Positions 17,192 to 26,700 of a stretch of 64,000 nucleotides of DNA are shown here, in pieces (within the stretch, counting starts at the first letter, position 1; each line of letters opens with the position of its first letter). Below the pieces are notes generated by a model. It saw nothing but the letters and a program-made list of their open reading frames with translations. It was not told the DNA's origin and ran no database searches. This DNA is from Armatimonadota bacterium (lineage in GTDB: Bacteria > Armatimonadota > Fimbriimonadia > Fimbriimonadales > Fimbriimonadaceae). The translations under genes and the position numbers were made by a program. Where the stretch lies: contig DAIDHV010000006.1 in NCBI GenBank assembly GCA_027451905.1, positions 113,718 to 177,717 on the forward strand, in the 5' to 3' direction.

Positions 17192-17219
17192 TTCAATCTG
17201 CCAAAAATGCGGTTATACT
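17192..17219 (+). promoter_or_regulatory. Promoter for the riboswitch transcript
   Basis: A strong -10 hexamer TATACT (17214-17219) has a weak -35 TTCAAT (17192-17197) at 16 bp. Initiation would be near 17226, about 15 nt before the first helix of the c-di-AMP aptamer. It faces away from sucD. Confidence 0.5.
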
Positions 17220-17239
17220 AATAACTGGCTGTAAAGCCC

Positions 17240-17360
17240 AGCGTTGAATTTTCCTTAAGGAGAAACGGAGGAACCGTACTTTAGGGGTTAATAAGTCTCT
17301 GATAAGAGACTTTAGGGTAACTCTTGGCCCGAACCCGACAGCTAACTTCGTAAACGTAGC
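17240..17360 (+). promoter_or_regulatory. c-di-AMP riboswitch (ydaO/yuaA type)
   Basis: The aptamer is recognised by its conserved blocks in the right order: ACGGAGGAACCG (17265-17276), GGGGTTAAT (17284-17292), an 8-bp hairpin AAGTCTCT/AGAGACTT, AGGGTAAC (17314-17321), then CCGAACCCGACAGCTAAC (17329-17346) and TTCGTAAACG (17347-17356), which is almost identical to the 3' core of the Bacillus and Thermoanaerobacter elements. The closing P1 helix is CGTT (17242-17245) with AACG (17353-17356). In known examples c-di-AMP binding switches expression off, mainly of potassium transport and cell-wall genes. Here the next genes are hisB, hisH and hisA, 300 nt downstream. Call from memory of the family, not from a covariance search. 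Confidence 0.92.
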
Positions 17361-17546
17361 GAGGGTCTCGGTGCACACGTGACTTGTGACTAGGTTGCGG
17401 TTCAACAGTGCTGTTGAAATTTCGTCGCCATCGCCTCGCCTTTGCAGTCCTGGGCTAGTATGCCTTGAAACTGGAGACTGCGCGATGACGCGCGTTAGAG
17501 CCTTCGGTTGCTTGGCAAGCTATCCTTGAGCCTCCTGTTGAGTTGA
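17361..17546 (+). ncRNA. Structured leader region after the riboswitch (expression platform or separate RNA)
   Basis: Between the aptamer and the terminator there is extensive pairing: GGGT/TCGG at 17363-17371 can pair with the aptamer core CCGAACCC (17329-17336), TTCAACA/TGTTGAA forms a hairpin at 17401-17418, GCAGTC/GACTGC (about 17443 and 17475) and CATCGC/GCGATG (about 17428 and 17482) form a nested long arm. The first pairing would be an alternative to the ligand-bound fold. A 40-odd-codon open frame also crosses the region, but it has no good ribosome site. Far longer than a usual ydaO expression platform. Confidence 0.5.
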
Positions 17547-17579
17547 GGGGTTGCCGAAATTCCGGTAGCCCCTTTTTCT
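17547..17579 (+). terminator. Intrinsic terminator downstream of the riboswitch
   Basis: A 10-bp stem (17547-17556 with 17563-17572, including two G-T pairs) with a 6-nt AAATTC loop is followed by TTTTTCTTTT. It works only in the + direction. It ends the leader transcript 75 bp before hisB, so it is either the switchable terminator of the riboswitch or the end of an independent RNA. Confidence 0.85.
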
Positions 17580-17654
17580 TTTGCTTACCAAAATTAAGCC
17601 AGCCTTAGAGTAGGGAATAGAAATGAGGCGCGGTGCGAAAGTAAACTGAACGGT

Positions 17655-18257
17655 ATGAGCAAGACTGCCCCCGGTGTGCGCTATGGCGAGGTTGACCGCG
17701 AAACCAACGAAACAAAAGTTCGAGTGGTTATGGATCTTGACGGGGGAACTCGATGCGATGTTTCCACCGGAATTCCTTTTTTTGATCATATGCTCCACCA
17801 ACTGGCATTTCATGGCAGATTAGATTTGGGGGTCCAGTGCGAAGGCGATCTCGATGTTGATGATCACCACACGATTGAAGATGTTGGCATTGCGTTAGGC
17901 AAGGCTTTTGCCCAGACGTTAGACCCAGCCGAATCGATTCAAAGATTTGCTAGCGGCCATTATGCAATGGACGAAGCCCTCGTGTTGATTGCGATTGATA
18001 TTTGCGGCAGACCAACCTTGGTGAACGCGGTTGAGTTCAAGAGGGAGTCTATTGGAGGGCTGGCGATGGAGAACGTTAATGAGTTCTTACAAGCCTTTGT
18101 TACAAGCGCTAAGATATCTCTTCACGTCCGAAAGGTTTGTGGCGCCAATGACCATCATGTCTGTGAGGCGCTCTTTAAGGGGCTTGGAATTTGCTTGCAC
18201 GATGCAACTCAGAAGATAGATCGAAGAGGGGTCGGCTCGACTAAAGGCAAAATTTGA
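17655..18257 (+). CDS. hisB: Imidazoleglycerol-phosphate dehydratase
   Basis: Catalyses the sixth step of histidine biosynthesis, with two Mn ions bound by repeated His/Glu motifs. 'IPFFDHMLHQLAFHGRLD' (about 40-57), 'DDHHTIEDVGIALG' (about 73-86) and 'GANDHHVCEALFKGLG' near the C-terminus are the metal-binding blocks. Length (200 aa) is typical for a monofunctional enzyme. It heads hisB-hisH-hisA with overlapping genes. It lies directly downstream of a c-di-AMP riboswitch and terminator, so its expression may be set by c-di-AMP unless a weak promoter in 17581-17640 is used. Confidence 0.97.
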   Translation: MSKTAPGVRYGEVDRETNETKVRVVMDLDGGTRCDVSTGIPFFDHMLHQLAFHGRLDLGVQCEGDLDVDDHHTIEDVGIALGKAFAQTLDPAESIQRFASGHYAMDEALVLIAIDICGRPTLVNAVEFKRESIGGLAMENVNEFLQAFVTSAKISLHVRKVCGANDHHVCEALFKGLGICLHDATQKIDRRGVGSTKGKI

Positions 18258-18844
18258 TTGCCATTTTAGACTACGGGATCAATAACTTAAGGTCTTTGCA
18301 AAACGCCTTAGATCGAATCGATGTGAAGTGGGAGACCACCACCGAACCCGATCACGAAACGAAGCTAATTATCCCTGGCGTCGGTGCCTTTGGTGCCGCG
18401 ATGGAACGGTTACGACCACTCAAAGATTCTTTGCAGCAAATGGCTAAGTCTGGAGTGCCGATCATGGGGATTTGCTTGGGCCAGCAGCTTTTGTTTTCTC
18501 GCAGTGAAGAGTTCGGCAGCCATGAAGGGCTGGATTTGATCGCAGGGACCGTCAGCTATATTCCCAAAGTGGCAGGGCTTAAGATCCCCCATATCGGATG
18601 GAATAAGCTAGAAATCTTGAGAGAAGACATCATCGTGAGCTTGGTGCCAAACGATAGCTATGCCTATTTTGTTCATTCGTTAGTCGTCAAGCCAGAAGAT
18701 TCTAGCTGCGTGGTCGCAACCACTGAATACGGAGTTGAATTTGCCTCGATCGTGCAAGCTGGCCATGTGTGGGGTTGTCAGTTTCACCCTGAAAAAAGCG
18801 GGGATATCGGGCTAGAAATCTTAAGGAATTTTGCAAATTGCTGA
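18254..18844 (+). CDS. hisH: Imidazole glycerol phosphate synthase, glutaminase subunit
   Basis: Class I glutamine amidotransferase that feeds ammonia to HisF. The catalytic triad is C74 in MGICLGQQLL, H178 and E180 in CQFHPEKSG. 'MIAILDYGINNLRSLQNAL' at the start and 'PGVGAFGAAMERL' are family blocks. Length 196 aa is normal. Translation begins at a TTG that overlaps the hisB stop (TTGA). The partner hisF is not in the window, which is unusual because hisH, hisA and hisF are commonly neighbours. Confidence 0.96.
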   Translation: MIAILDYGINNLRSLQNALDRIDVKWETTTEPDHETKLIIPGVGAFGAAMERLRPLKDSLQQMAKSGVPIMGICLGQQLLFSRSEEFGSHEGLDLIAGTVSYIPKVAGLKIPHIGWNKLEILREDIIVSLVPNDSYAYFVHSLVVKPEDSSCVVATTEYGVEFASIVQAGHVWGCQFHPEKSGDIGLEILRNFANC

Positions 18845-19569
18845 TCTATCCGGCGATAGACCTCCTTGCAGGAAAGTGTGTTCGACTTGCTCAAGGTGAT
18901 TATAACCAGGTCACCCGATACAATGATGATCCAATGGAAGTAGCCCGGGGCTTTTTGGATGAAGGAGCCAGCTGGATCCATGTTGTTGACTTAGATGCCG
19001 CAAAAACCGGAGTTCAGGCTCATTTAAGTGTTCTTGAGAAAATTTCCAATCTAGGAATCAAAGTTCAGTTTGGAGGCGGAATTCGTACCCTAGATTCAGC
19101 CAAGTCGGCTCTTCATGCAGGTGCGGCTAGAGTTGTTTCGGGAACAGCCCTTGCAACCAATGAAGATTTTCGAAAAGAATTCTTAGCCTTGGGGAGCAAA
19201 GTAGCCGCGGGGGTTGACGTTTTGGATGATGAAGTGCGGATTTCTGGCTGGAGCGAATCTTCAAAAGTCAGCTTGTCTTCGTTTTTGAAGACTCTGGAAA
19301 ATGATGGTGCAAGGCTTGTCATCTTGACCGACATTAGTCGAGATGGGATGTTGCAAGGGCCCAATCTGCAGATGCTTCAGAGGTCAATGTCTGGCTGCAC
19401 ACTCCATTTCATCCAAAGCGGTGGAATTGGGACTTTGGCGGACATCAAAGCATTGGCTGCAATCAAGGATCAATCCCAACTTAACGGGGTCATTGTTGGC
19501 AAAGCCATTTATGAAGGTCGGTTTAGCGTTTCCCAAGCTCAAGACCTGATGAGAGAGACGACTATTTGA
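18838..19569 (+). CDS. hisA: Phosphoribosylformimino-5-aminoimidazole carboxamide ribotide isomerase
   Basis: TIM-barrel isomerase (ProFAR isomerase) of histidine biosynthesis. The first strand 'IYPAIDLLAGKCVRL' carries the catalytic Asp (about D8), and 'ILTDISRDGMLQGPN' (about 162-176) carries the second Asp; 'VQFGGGIRTLDSA' and 'IQSGGIGTLADI' are the two phosphate-binding repeats. 243 aa is normal length. Start is a TTG inside the end of hisH (7-bp overlap). Last gene of the short his cluster; rpoB follows after 95 bp. Confidence 0.96.
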   Translation: MLIYPAIDLLAGKCVRLAQGDYNQVTRYNDDPMEVARGFLDEGASWIHVVDLDAAKTGVQAHLSVLEKISNLGIKVQFGGGIRTLDSAKSALHAGAARVVSGTALATNEDFRKEFLALGSKVAAGVDVLDDEVRISGWSESSKVSLSSFLKTLENDGARLVILTDISRDGMLQGPNLQMLQRSMSGCTLHFIQSGGIGTLADIKALAAIKDQSQLNGVIVGKAIYEGRFSVSQAQDLMRETTI

Positions 19570-19605
19570 CGTTTCTATAATTGTCAAGAATATTGATTTC
19601 AAGTG

Positions 19606-19635
19606 TTGACTTGGGGGTGGGGCACTGAGTAAACT
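19606..19635 (+). promoter_or_regulatory. Candidate promoter for rpoB-rpoC
   Basis: TTGACT (19606-19611) and TAAACT (19630-19635) are 18 bp apart, 30 bp upstream of the rpoB ATG. No ribosomal protein genes precede rpoB here, so its own promoter is expected. Confidence 0.45.
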
Positions 19636-19664
19636 AAACGTTCGGTATTTTACCGGAGTCCTGG

Positions 19665-22600
19665 ATGAAAGTAATTCAACCATCCTCCAAGCGGTTTTCA
19701 AGGCCGCTTGAGGTACCCAACCTTATTGAACTTCAACTTAATTCTTACAAATGGTTTCTCGAAGAAGGCTTAAAAGAACTTTTTAGAACTTTCTCACCCA
19801 TTTACGATTACCAGCAAATCACCTTTATCGAGCTTGTCAGCTATTCGCTCGCAGAACCTAAGTATTCCATACAAGAATGTAGAGATCGAGACATGACCTT
19901 CGAATCAGCCTTGCGGGCGGTGGTTCGAGTTGGTAAAAAGGGAGACGAATTCCAAGAGTCCGAAGTCTATCTTGGCGATTTGCCATTGATGACGGAAAAA
20001 GGAACCTTTATCATCAATGGTCGAGAAAAAGTCGTTGTCAGCCAGCTCATTCGTTCTCCAGGATTGTTTTTTGAAGAGGGCGTCGACAACTCCATGCAAG
20101 TTGTGGTGTCGGCTCGAATCATTCCTAACGAAGGTCCTTGGCTAGACGTTGAAGCGGATGCTAATGACTATGTTTCGATGCAGTTGGCCCAAAACAAGAA
20201 ATTCCCTCTGACTGAAATCATCAAAGGATTGGCAGCTTGGGAAGTGGGCAGAGCCAAAGTTTCGCTTCCGTTTGGCAAGGCAGAAGGCAGAGTCCTTCTG
20301 GACCCGCTAGTTGATGGTTCGACCGGCGAGGTGCTTTTAGAAGCCGGCGCTCGCATCACCCGCGAAGTCCTAGAGAAGATTGGTCCTGATCATTCAGAGA
20401 CAATTGTGGTTTCTGAAATGCCGTTGGCTACCAATGAAGACCTGATCCGATACTTTACGGAGCGGAAGATAATTGAAAAGCCAATCGCAGAAGATGTTGT
20501 TGGCGGAACTGTTCTTGAGGACCTCTTTGATGGCGATCAACTGTTGATTGCAAAGGGTGAAACGATCAATGCCCAAACTGCATCTCGGATTGAAAAGTTA
20601 GAACTGCCTTCCCTTGAAATTGACATGCTGTTGAAGTTTGCTAAGGTGACGATTGACAAAGATCCAACCACCAATGCCAGAGACGCTGTTTATGACATCT
20701 ACCGCAAACTGAGGCCAGGAGATACCCCAACCGACGACAGCGTTAGAGGACTCTTTAGCAACCAGTTCTTTGAGATCAAGCGATATGACCTTGGCAAAGT
20801 TGGCCGGCGCTTCCTCAATCAGAAGCTTGGAATTGACGTTAAAGCCGATACCAGAAACCTTACCGCGGAAGACTTGGCAGGAATCCTTAAGGCGATTGCC
20901 CCTTATATGGAGCGAAAGCTGGAAAGAGATGACATTGATGACCTGCGTAACAAGCGGGTAAGGTCAATCGGCGAACAACTTCAGAGCCAGCTTCGAAGCG
21001 GCTTTTCTAGAATGGAAAAGGTAGCCAGAGAAAGGATGGCGGCAGCGGATCAAGAAAATCCAATGCCGGGGATTTTGCTCTCCGTGAAGCCGGTAGCCAG
21101 CAGCATTAAGGCTTTCTTTTCGACTAGCCAGCTTTCTCAGCTCATGGACCAAACCAATCCGCTGAGTGAAATAACGATCAAGCGGCGGCTTTCTGCTCTT
21201 GGAACTGGTGGTGTGCAACGAGCCAATGCCAAGCTGGAAGTTCGAGACGTCCACCGTTCTCACTACGGAAGAATTTGTCCGATTGAAACTCCTGAAGGCG
21301 CCAATATCGGACTGATCAGCCAGTTGACAACCTTGGCACGAGTTGATGAGTACGGATTCATCAGCACGCCTTACCGTAAGGTCTCGAATGGGGCGGTTAC
21401 CGATGAAATCATCTACCTAACTGCCCAAGAAGAAACGGGCCTTTTGGTGGCTCCAGCTGACACGGTGACCGATGAGACTGGCTTGCTGATTAGCAAGCAG
21501 CTTCAGGTTCGGTCAGCCGGTGGAACGTATAACAACGCAAGCTATCCCATTGTGAATCGCGATCGGGTGGATTTAATGGACATTGCTCCCGTACAGATTG
21601 TTTCGGTGGCAACAGCCTTGATTCCATTCCTAGAGAATGACGACGCAAACCGAGCCCTTATGGGTGCCAACATGCAACGCCAGGCGGTTCCATTGCTTCG
21701 GTCTCAAAGGCCGATTGTTGGTACTGGATACGAGCACTTGGTTGCCTTAGACTCTGGTGCGGCTGTCATTGCCAAGGCAGAGGGCACGGTTGAGTATGTG
21801 ACCGCTAAGCAGATTTATGTGAGAAGGCCGAGTGGAACTCTTGACTCTTATGAGTTGATGCACCTTGTGCAAAGCAATAAATCAACCTGCTTTACCCATC
21901 GTCCGGTGGTTGTTCCCGGGCAGCGCGTTCTCAAGGGTGATCCTCTTGCCGATGGTGCCTGTTGCGACAACGGCAATTTGGCCCTTGGTCGAAACGTCTT
22001 GGTTGCGTTTATGCCTTGGAATGGTTACAACTATGAAGACGCCATTTTGATTTCTGAGCGGCTTGTTAAGGATGATGTCTACACATCCATCCACATCGAG
22101 CGGCATGAAACCGAAGCGGTCGATACCAAACTGGGGCCAGAAGAGATCACTCGAGACATTCCTAACGTTGGTGAAGAAGCTTTGCGTGATCTTGATGAGA
22201 ACGGCATCATCCGGGTTGGAGCCGAAGTAAGACCAGAAGATATTTTGGTTGGAAAAGTTGCACCGAAGGGCCAAGTGGACTTAACGGCTGAGGAAAGATT
22301 GATTATTGCTATCTTTGGTAAGAAAGCGGAAGAAACCAGAGACGTTTCTTTGCGATTGCCTCACGGCGAAAAGGGAACCGTGGTGGACGTCAAGGTCTTC
22401 AGTCGGTTCAACTACATGAGCCAGCCAAGCGGAATTCTTTACAAGGAATCGAAGAGGAGAGAGCATCTTGAGTGCGATCGCACCGGCGAGCCACTTGTGG
22501 AAATCGAAAAGGATGAACTTGCGGCAGGGGTCAATATGTCGGTCCAAGTGTTTACCGCGACCAAGCGAAAGCTGATGGTGGGAGACAAAATGGCAGGACG

Positions 22601-23687
22601 GCATGGTAACAAGGGTGTTATTTCTAAGGTTTTGGCAGTTGAAGACATGCCATACCTCAACGATGGCACGCCGGTTGACATTGTGTTGAACCCGCTTGGA
22701 GTTCCAAGCCGTATGAACATCGGCCAGATTCTGGAAACTCACCTTGGTTATGTTGGCAGCCATCTTGGCATCGAGTACAAGTGTCCTGCCTTTGAAGGTG
22801 CCACTGAAGCCGAAATCCTAACCGAAATGGATAAGTTGGCCCACCATATGCGCACAACTCTACTCACAACCTATCTCAATAAGGAGCTTGGTTTATCGGT
22901 AGATCTGCAAGAGAAGGATTCCATGGATGTCTTGCTTGAAAAAATCAAGAGTCATCTGAAGGTTCTTGACGGGCCCACTATCGAGCGGATTTCCAGAATC
23001 GTGGCTGCTTCGGCAACTGGTTCTGTGGAAAAACTGCTTGAGCCGATTGAAAACGAAGAGGGTGATTTGGTCATGCCAGAGCCTGAACCAATGGGCGATC
23101 CCGCTAACTTGGCTGAGGAACTCTATGATGAGATCGTAGAGAAGATTCGCGCCAATACATTCGAAAGAGCAGGCATAGATCCTCACTCTTGCAAGAGCGT
23201 GGTTCGAGACGGCTTGACTGGGGACAGGATTCCGAATCCAATCACGGTTGGAACCATCTACATGCTTAAACTGGAGCACCTTGTTGACGAGAAGATTCAC
23301 GCTCGATCAACTGGTCCTTACTCCTTGGTTACTCAGCAGCCATTGGGTGGTAAAGCCCAGTTTGGTGGACAGAGGTTTGGTGAAATGGAGGTCTGGGCAT
23401 TGGAAGCCTATGGAGCCGCCTACACACTGCAAGAGCTTCTGACGATCAAGTCCGACGATGTCAATGGACGGGTTAAGGCCTACGAGAGCATTGTCAAGGG
23501 AGATACGATCGGAGAGCCAGGAGTTCCAGAGAGCTTCAAGATTCTTGTCAATGAGCTGCGCTCACTTTGTTTGAAGGTCACAGTTGAAAATGCGGATAAT
23601 CGTGAAATTCAACTCAAAGACCTCGATGAACTGGGTGGCGGATTTGATGACACCAAGCTAGCTAAATCAGTGGGGCTCGTCAACTAG
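19665..23687 (+). CDS. rpoB: DNA-directed RNA polymerase beta subunit
   Basis: A 1340-aa beta subunit. The rifampicin-pocket segment lies at about residues 489-520, encoded near 21125-21220. Compared with E. coli, position 526 (histidine) is isoleucine here, I505 (ATC at 21177-21179), and the residues equivalent to 514, 530 and 535 are Leu, Leu and Thr. Conserved downstream blocks include 'RICPIETPEGANIGLI', 'MPWNGYNYEDAILISE', 'GDKMAGRHGNKGVIS' (catalytic-site Lys region) and the C-terminal 'GGKAQFGGQRFGEMEVWALEAYGAAYTLQE'. It lacks the usual rplJL neighbours and follows hisA. Substitution at 526 is a classic cause of rifampicin resistance. Confidence 0.98.
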   Translation: MKVIQPSSKRFSRPLEVPNLIELQLNSYKWFLEEGLKELFRTFSPIYDYQQITFIELVSYSLAEPKYSIQECRDRDMTFESALRAVVRVGKKGDEFQESEVYLGDLPLMTEKGTFIINGREKVVVSQLIRSPGLFFEEGVDNSMQVVVSARIIPNEGPWLDVEADANDYVSMQLAQNKKFPLTEIIKGLAAWEVGRAKVSLPFGKAEGRVLLDPLVDGSTGEVLLEAGARITREVLEKIGPDHSETIVVSEMPLATNEDLIRYFTERKIIEKPIAEDVVGGTVLEDLFDGDQLLIAKGETINAQTASRIEKLELPSLEIDMLLKFAKVTIDKDPTTNARDAVYDIYRKLRPGDTPTDDSVRGLFSNQFFEIKRYDLGKVGRRFLNQKLGIDVKADTRNLTAEDLAGILKAIAPYMERKLERDDIDDLRNKRVRSIGEQLQSQLRSGFSRMEKVARERMAAADQENPMPGILLSVKPVASSIKAFFSTSQLSQLMDQTNPLSEITIKRRLSALGTGGVQRANAKLEVRDVHRSHYGRICPIETPEGANIGLISQLTTLARVDEYGFISTPYRKVSNGAVTDEIIYLTAQEETGLLVAPADTVTDETGLLISKQLQVRSAGGTYNNASYPIVNRDRVDLMDIAPVQIVSVATALIPFLENDDANRALMGANMQRQAVPLLRSQRPIVGTGYEHLVALDSGAAVIAKAEGTVEYVTAKQIYVRRPSGTLDSYELMHLVQSNKSTCFTHRPVVVPGQRVLKGDPLADGACCDNGNLALGRNVLVAFMPWNGYNYEDAILISERLVKDDVYTSIHIERHETEAVDTKLGPEEITRDIPNVGEEALRDLDENGIIRVGAEVRPEDILVGKVAPKGQVDLTAEERLIIAIFGKKAEETRDVSLRLPHGEKGTVVDVKVFSRFNYMSQPSGILYKESKRREHLECDRTGEPLVEIEKDELAAGVNMSVQVFTATKRKLMVGDKMAGRHGNKGVISKVLAVEDMPYLNDGTPVDIVLNPLGVPSRMNIGQILETHLGYVGSHLGIEYKCPAFEGATEAEILTEMDKLAHHMRTTLLTTYLNKELGLSVDLQEKDSMDVLLEKIKSHLKVLDGPTIERISRIVAASATGSVEKLLEPIENEEGDLVMPEPEPMGDPANLAEELYDEIVEKIRANTFERAGIDPHSCKSVVRDGLTGDRIPNPITVGTIYMLKLEHLVDEKIHARSTGPYSLVTQQPLGGKAQFGGQRFGEMEVWALEAYGAAYTLQELLTIKSDDVNGRVKAYESIVKGDTIGEPGVPESFKILVNELRSLCLKVTVENADNREIQLKDLDELGGGFDDTKLAKSVGLVN

Positions 23688-23694
23688 TTTCAAT

Positions 23695-23773
23695 GCTCAA
23701 ATCAAAGGTGATTTGAGCCATACCTTTTCTATTTCGGCGGCTAGGCCGCCCCATATCGCCCGAAGGTTCGGGC
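23695..23773 (+). promoter_or_regulatory. Three consecutive perfect hairpins between rpoB and rpoC
   Basis: Hairpin 1: GCTCAAATCA (23695-23704) with its perfect complement 23709-23718 and a 4-nt loop. Hairpin 2: GGCGGC/GCCGCC around TAG (23736-23750). Hairpin 3: GCCCGAA/TTCGGGC around GG (23758-23773), ending 13 bp before the rpoC ATG. Hairpin 1 is followed by a pyrimidine-rich stretch but not by a clean T-run. It may attenuate transcription, process the mRNA or tune rpoC translation. Confidence 0.6.
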
Positions 23774-23786
23774 ATTAAAAAAACTT

Positions 23787-26700
23787 ATGCCAGACGTTAG
23801 TCAGTTCGATAAAATCAAAATTGGAATCGCCAGCGCGGAGGATATCCGCTCTTGGTCAAAGGGCGAGGTCAAAAAACCGGAAACGATTAACTACCGAACG
23901 TTCCGACCCGAGAAGGAAGGTTTGTTCTGTGAGAAGATTTTCGGACCCGTGCGAGATTGGGAATGCTCTTGCGGAAAGTACAAGAAAATTAAATACAAAG
24001 GAATGGTTTGCGAGCGCTGCGGAGTTGAAGTAACCCGTGCGAAAGTGCGTCGCGAAAGGATGGGTCATGTTGATCTTGCGGCCCCTGTTTGCCATATTTG
24101 GTATCTCAAGAACGTTCCATCTCCGATCTCTTTAATCTTAGACATCACTCCTAAACTGCTGGACAAAGTGGTTAGTTTTTCTAGCTTTATCATTATTGAT
24201 ATCGAAAAAGAAAAGATCAGTGAGTATCTGCCCCGAATCAAGGAAGAAATAGAGAGAGAGAAAATCGGACTCCAAGCCGAAAGCAAGCAGCTTGAACTAG
24301 AAGCTCTTAAGGACTTAGCCCGAGAACTTTCCGAAAACGCAGAAGAGTATGCCGAAGAGCAGTGCCGAGAAAGGGCAAAATTGGTCAATGATAGGATCAA
24401 GGCTGAACTGCGAGACATGGATGCTCGGATCACGGATTTAGATTTTGCGGTTGAAGCCCTTGATAAGCTCGAAAAGAACACCCTGATCGAAGAAGACAAG
24501 TATCGCGCAGTTGGCAAACTTTTGGATAGCATCGGAGATCGGCTCAAAGTGGATTTGAGATCGTTGGTCCGTGCCAACATCGGTGCGGAGGCGGTCAAAG
24601 AGCTGCTAACCAAGGTGGATCTTGAATCTATGGCAAGATCGTTGAGAATTGAAATTGTTTCAACCCTGACTGCCAAACGGGCAAGAGCTATTAAGCGACT
24701 TGAAGTCATTGAGGCCCTCATTGCCTCGAAATCGAGGCCAGAATGGATGGTGCTCGACATCATTCCTGTGATCTCCCCCGAATTACGCCCCATGGTGCAG
24801 TTGGATGGAGGAAGGTTTGCGACATCTGACCTTAATGACCTTTATCGAAGAATTATCAATCGCAACAATCGGTTGAAGAGAATCATTGAAATTCACGCAC
24901 CAGAATCCATTATCAACCACGAAAAGCGGCTACTCCAAGAAGCAGTAGACGCGCTTATTGATAACGGCAGGCGCCAAAGGCCGGTAACAAGCGCAAGCAA
25001 TAACCGTCCGCTTAAGTCTCTTAGCGACATGTTGAAGGGTAAAGAAGGTCGGTTCCGAAAGAATCTGCTTGGAAAGCGCGTTGACTATTCGGGTCGATCA
25101 GTTATCGTTGTCGGCCCACATCTTAAGCTCCATCAATGCGGACTTCCCAAAGAAATGGCGCTGGAACTCTTCAAGCCGTTTGTTATGAAAGTTTTGGTTG
25201 ACAAGAAGATCACCCAAAACGTGAAGACGGCCAAGAAGATGATCGAGCGGATGCACCCCCAGGTGTGGGACAGTTTGGAACAGGTGATCAAAGAGCATCC
25301 GGTTCTGCTGAACCGTGCCCCAACCTTGCACCGCCTTGGAATTCAAGCATTCGAGCCAATTTTGGTGGATGGCAAGGCAATTCAGGTTCACCCGTTGGTT
25401 TGTAACATGTACAATGCGGACTTTGACGGTGACCAGATGGCTGTTCACGTGCCTTTAAGCACTCAGGCTCAATCTGAAGCAAGGGTTTTGATGCTGTCGA
25501 CTCAGAACTTGTTCAGCCCCGCTGATGGAAGACCTACCAATGCTCCTGTCCAGGACATTATTCTTGGGTCGTACGCGATAACTTTTGTAAGCCATGCCGC
25601 CAAGAAAGCTCTTGAGGAGCAAGAACTTAACCACCAAGAAGATCCCGAAAAGAATCCTCCCGTGCCGATTTATTCCAGCTTAGATCAGGTTTTGTACTGC
25701 TTGGAGTCCCCAAACAGTGACCTTAAACTGCAACTCAATCAGCCGGTAAAGGTGCGGATTACTCGACCTAAGTTTAGGCCCGATTCAGACATTGCTTTCC
25801 GAGATCCTGGCACCGGCCAAGAGTACGTCGAGGTTGTGAAGACTTCTGAATATGGAGATGAGTACACCGAGCTAGAAAAGCTTGAAATGGCTGAGGAAAC
25901 AGTTGTGAAAACCGTAACTCCTGGCCAGTTGATCTTTAACCAGGTTCTGCCCTATCCGTTGAGATTTTCGGATGGATGCTTGAACCTTGAGATGGGCAAA
26001 AAGCAGCTAGCCGATATTATCAACCAGTGCCACAATCGAGCTGGCGTGGGAGCTACGATTAAGCTTCTTGATGACATTAAGGAACTTGGCTTTAAGTGGG
26101 CGACCAAGTATGGACTCTCGGTTGCAATTACGGACATGGACCCACCTGTCCGCCGTGAAGAAATTCTTGCCGAAGCTGACAAGAAGTCTAATGAAATAAC
26201 AAGTAGCTTCCGTCGGGGAATGTCGAACTATAATGAGATGACTCAAAACCTCATTAAGCTTTGGTCCGAAACCTACGACAGCATCGGTAAGGAAATTGTG
26301 GGAGGACTGACCCAGTTCAACCCTCTCAATATCATTACTGTTTCTGGTGCTCGAGGATCCGTTAAGCAGGTTGCCCAGCTTACGGGAATGCGTGGCTTGA
26401 TGCTTAACCAGTTTAACGAAGTTATTTATGAGCTTCCGGTTAAGAGTAGCTTCCACAAGGGCTTAACAATGCTTGAGTACTTTGTGACAACCCATGGAGC
26501 CAGAAAGGGACTTGCCGATACCGCTTTGCGTACAGCAGACGCTGGTTATCTGACAAGGCGATTGTGCGATGTGTCTCAAGACGTTATTGTGAATGAGATT
26601 GACTGTGGCACCGCTTCGGGAGTCCTTGTTCACCGCATTCTAGATGAAGGTGAAGTCATTGAGAACATCGGCGACCGAATCTTTGGTAGAGTCAGCCTTT

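Noticed and set aside
17226..17580. tmRNA, RNase P RNA, SRP RNA or 6S RNA in the hisB leader
   Set aside because: Length and structure first suggested one of these, but no tag reading frame with Ala-Leu-Ala-Ala, no GAGGAAAGTCC core, no SRP domain IV core and no CCA end are present; the aptamer core matches the c-di-AMP riboswitch.
24065..24793. 242-codon reverse frame inside rpoC
   Set aside because: Serine/arginine-rich antisense shadow of the rpoC coiled-coil insert.
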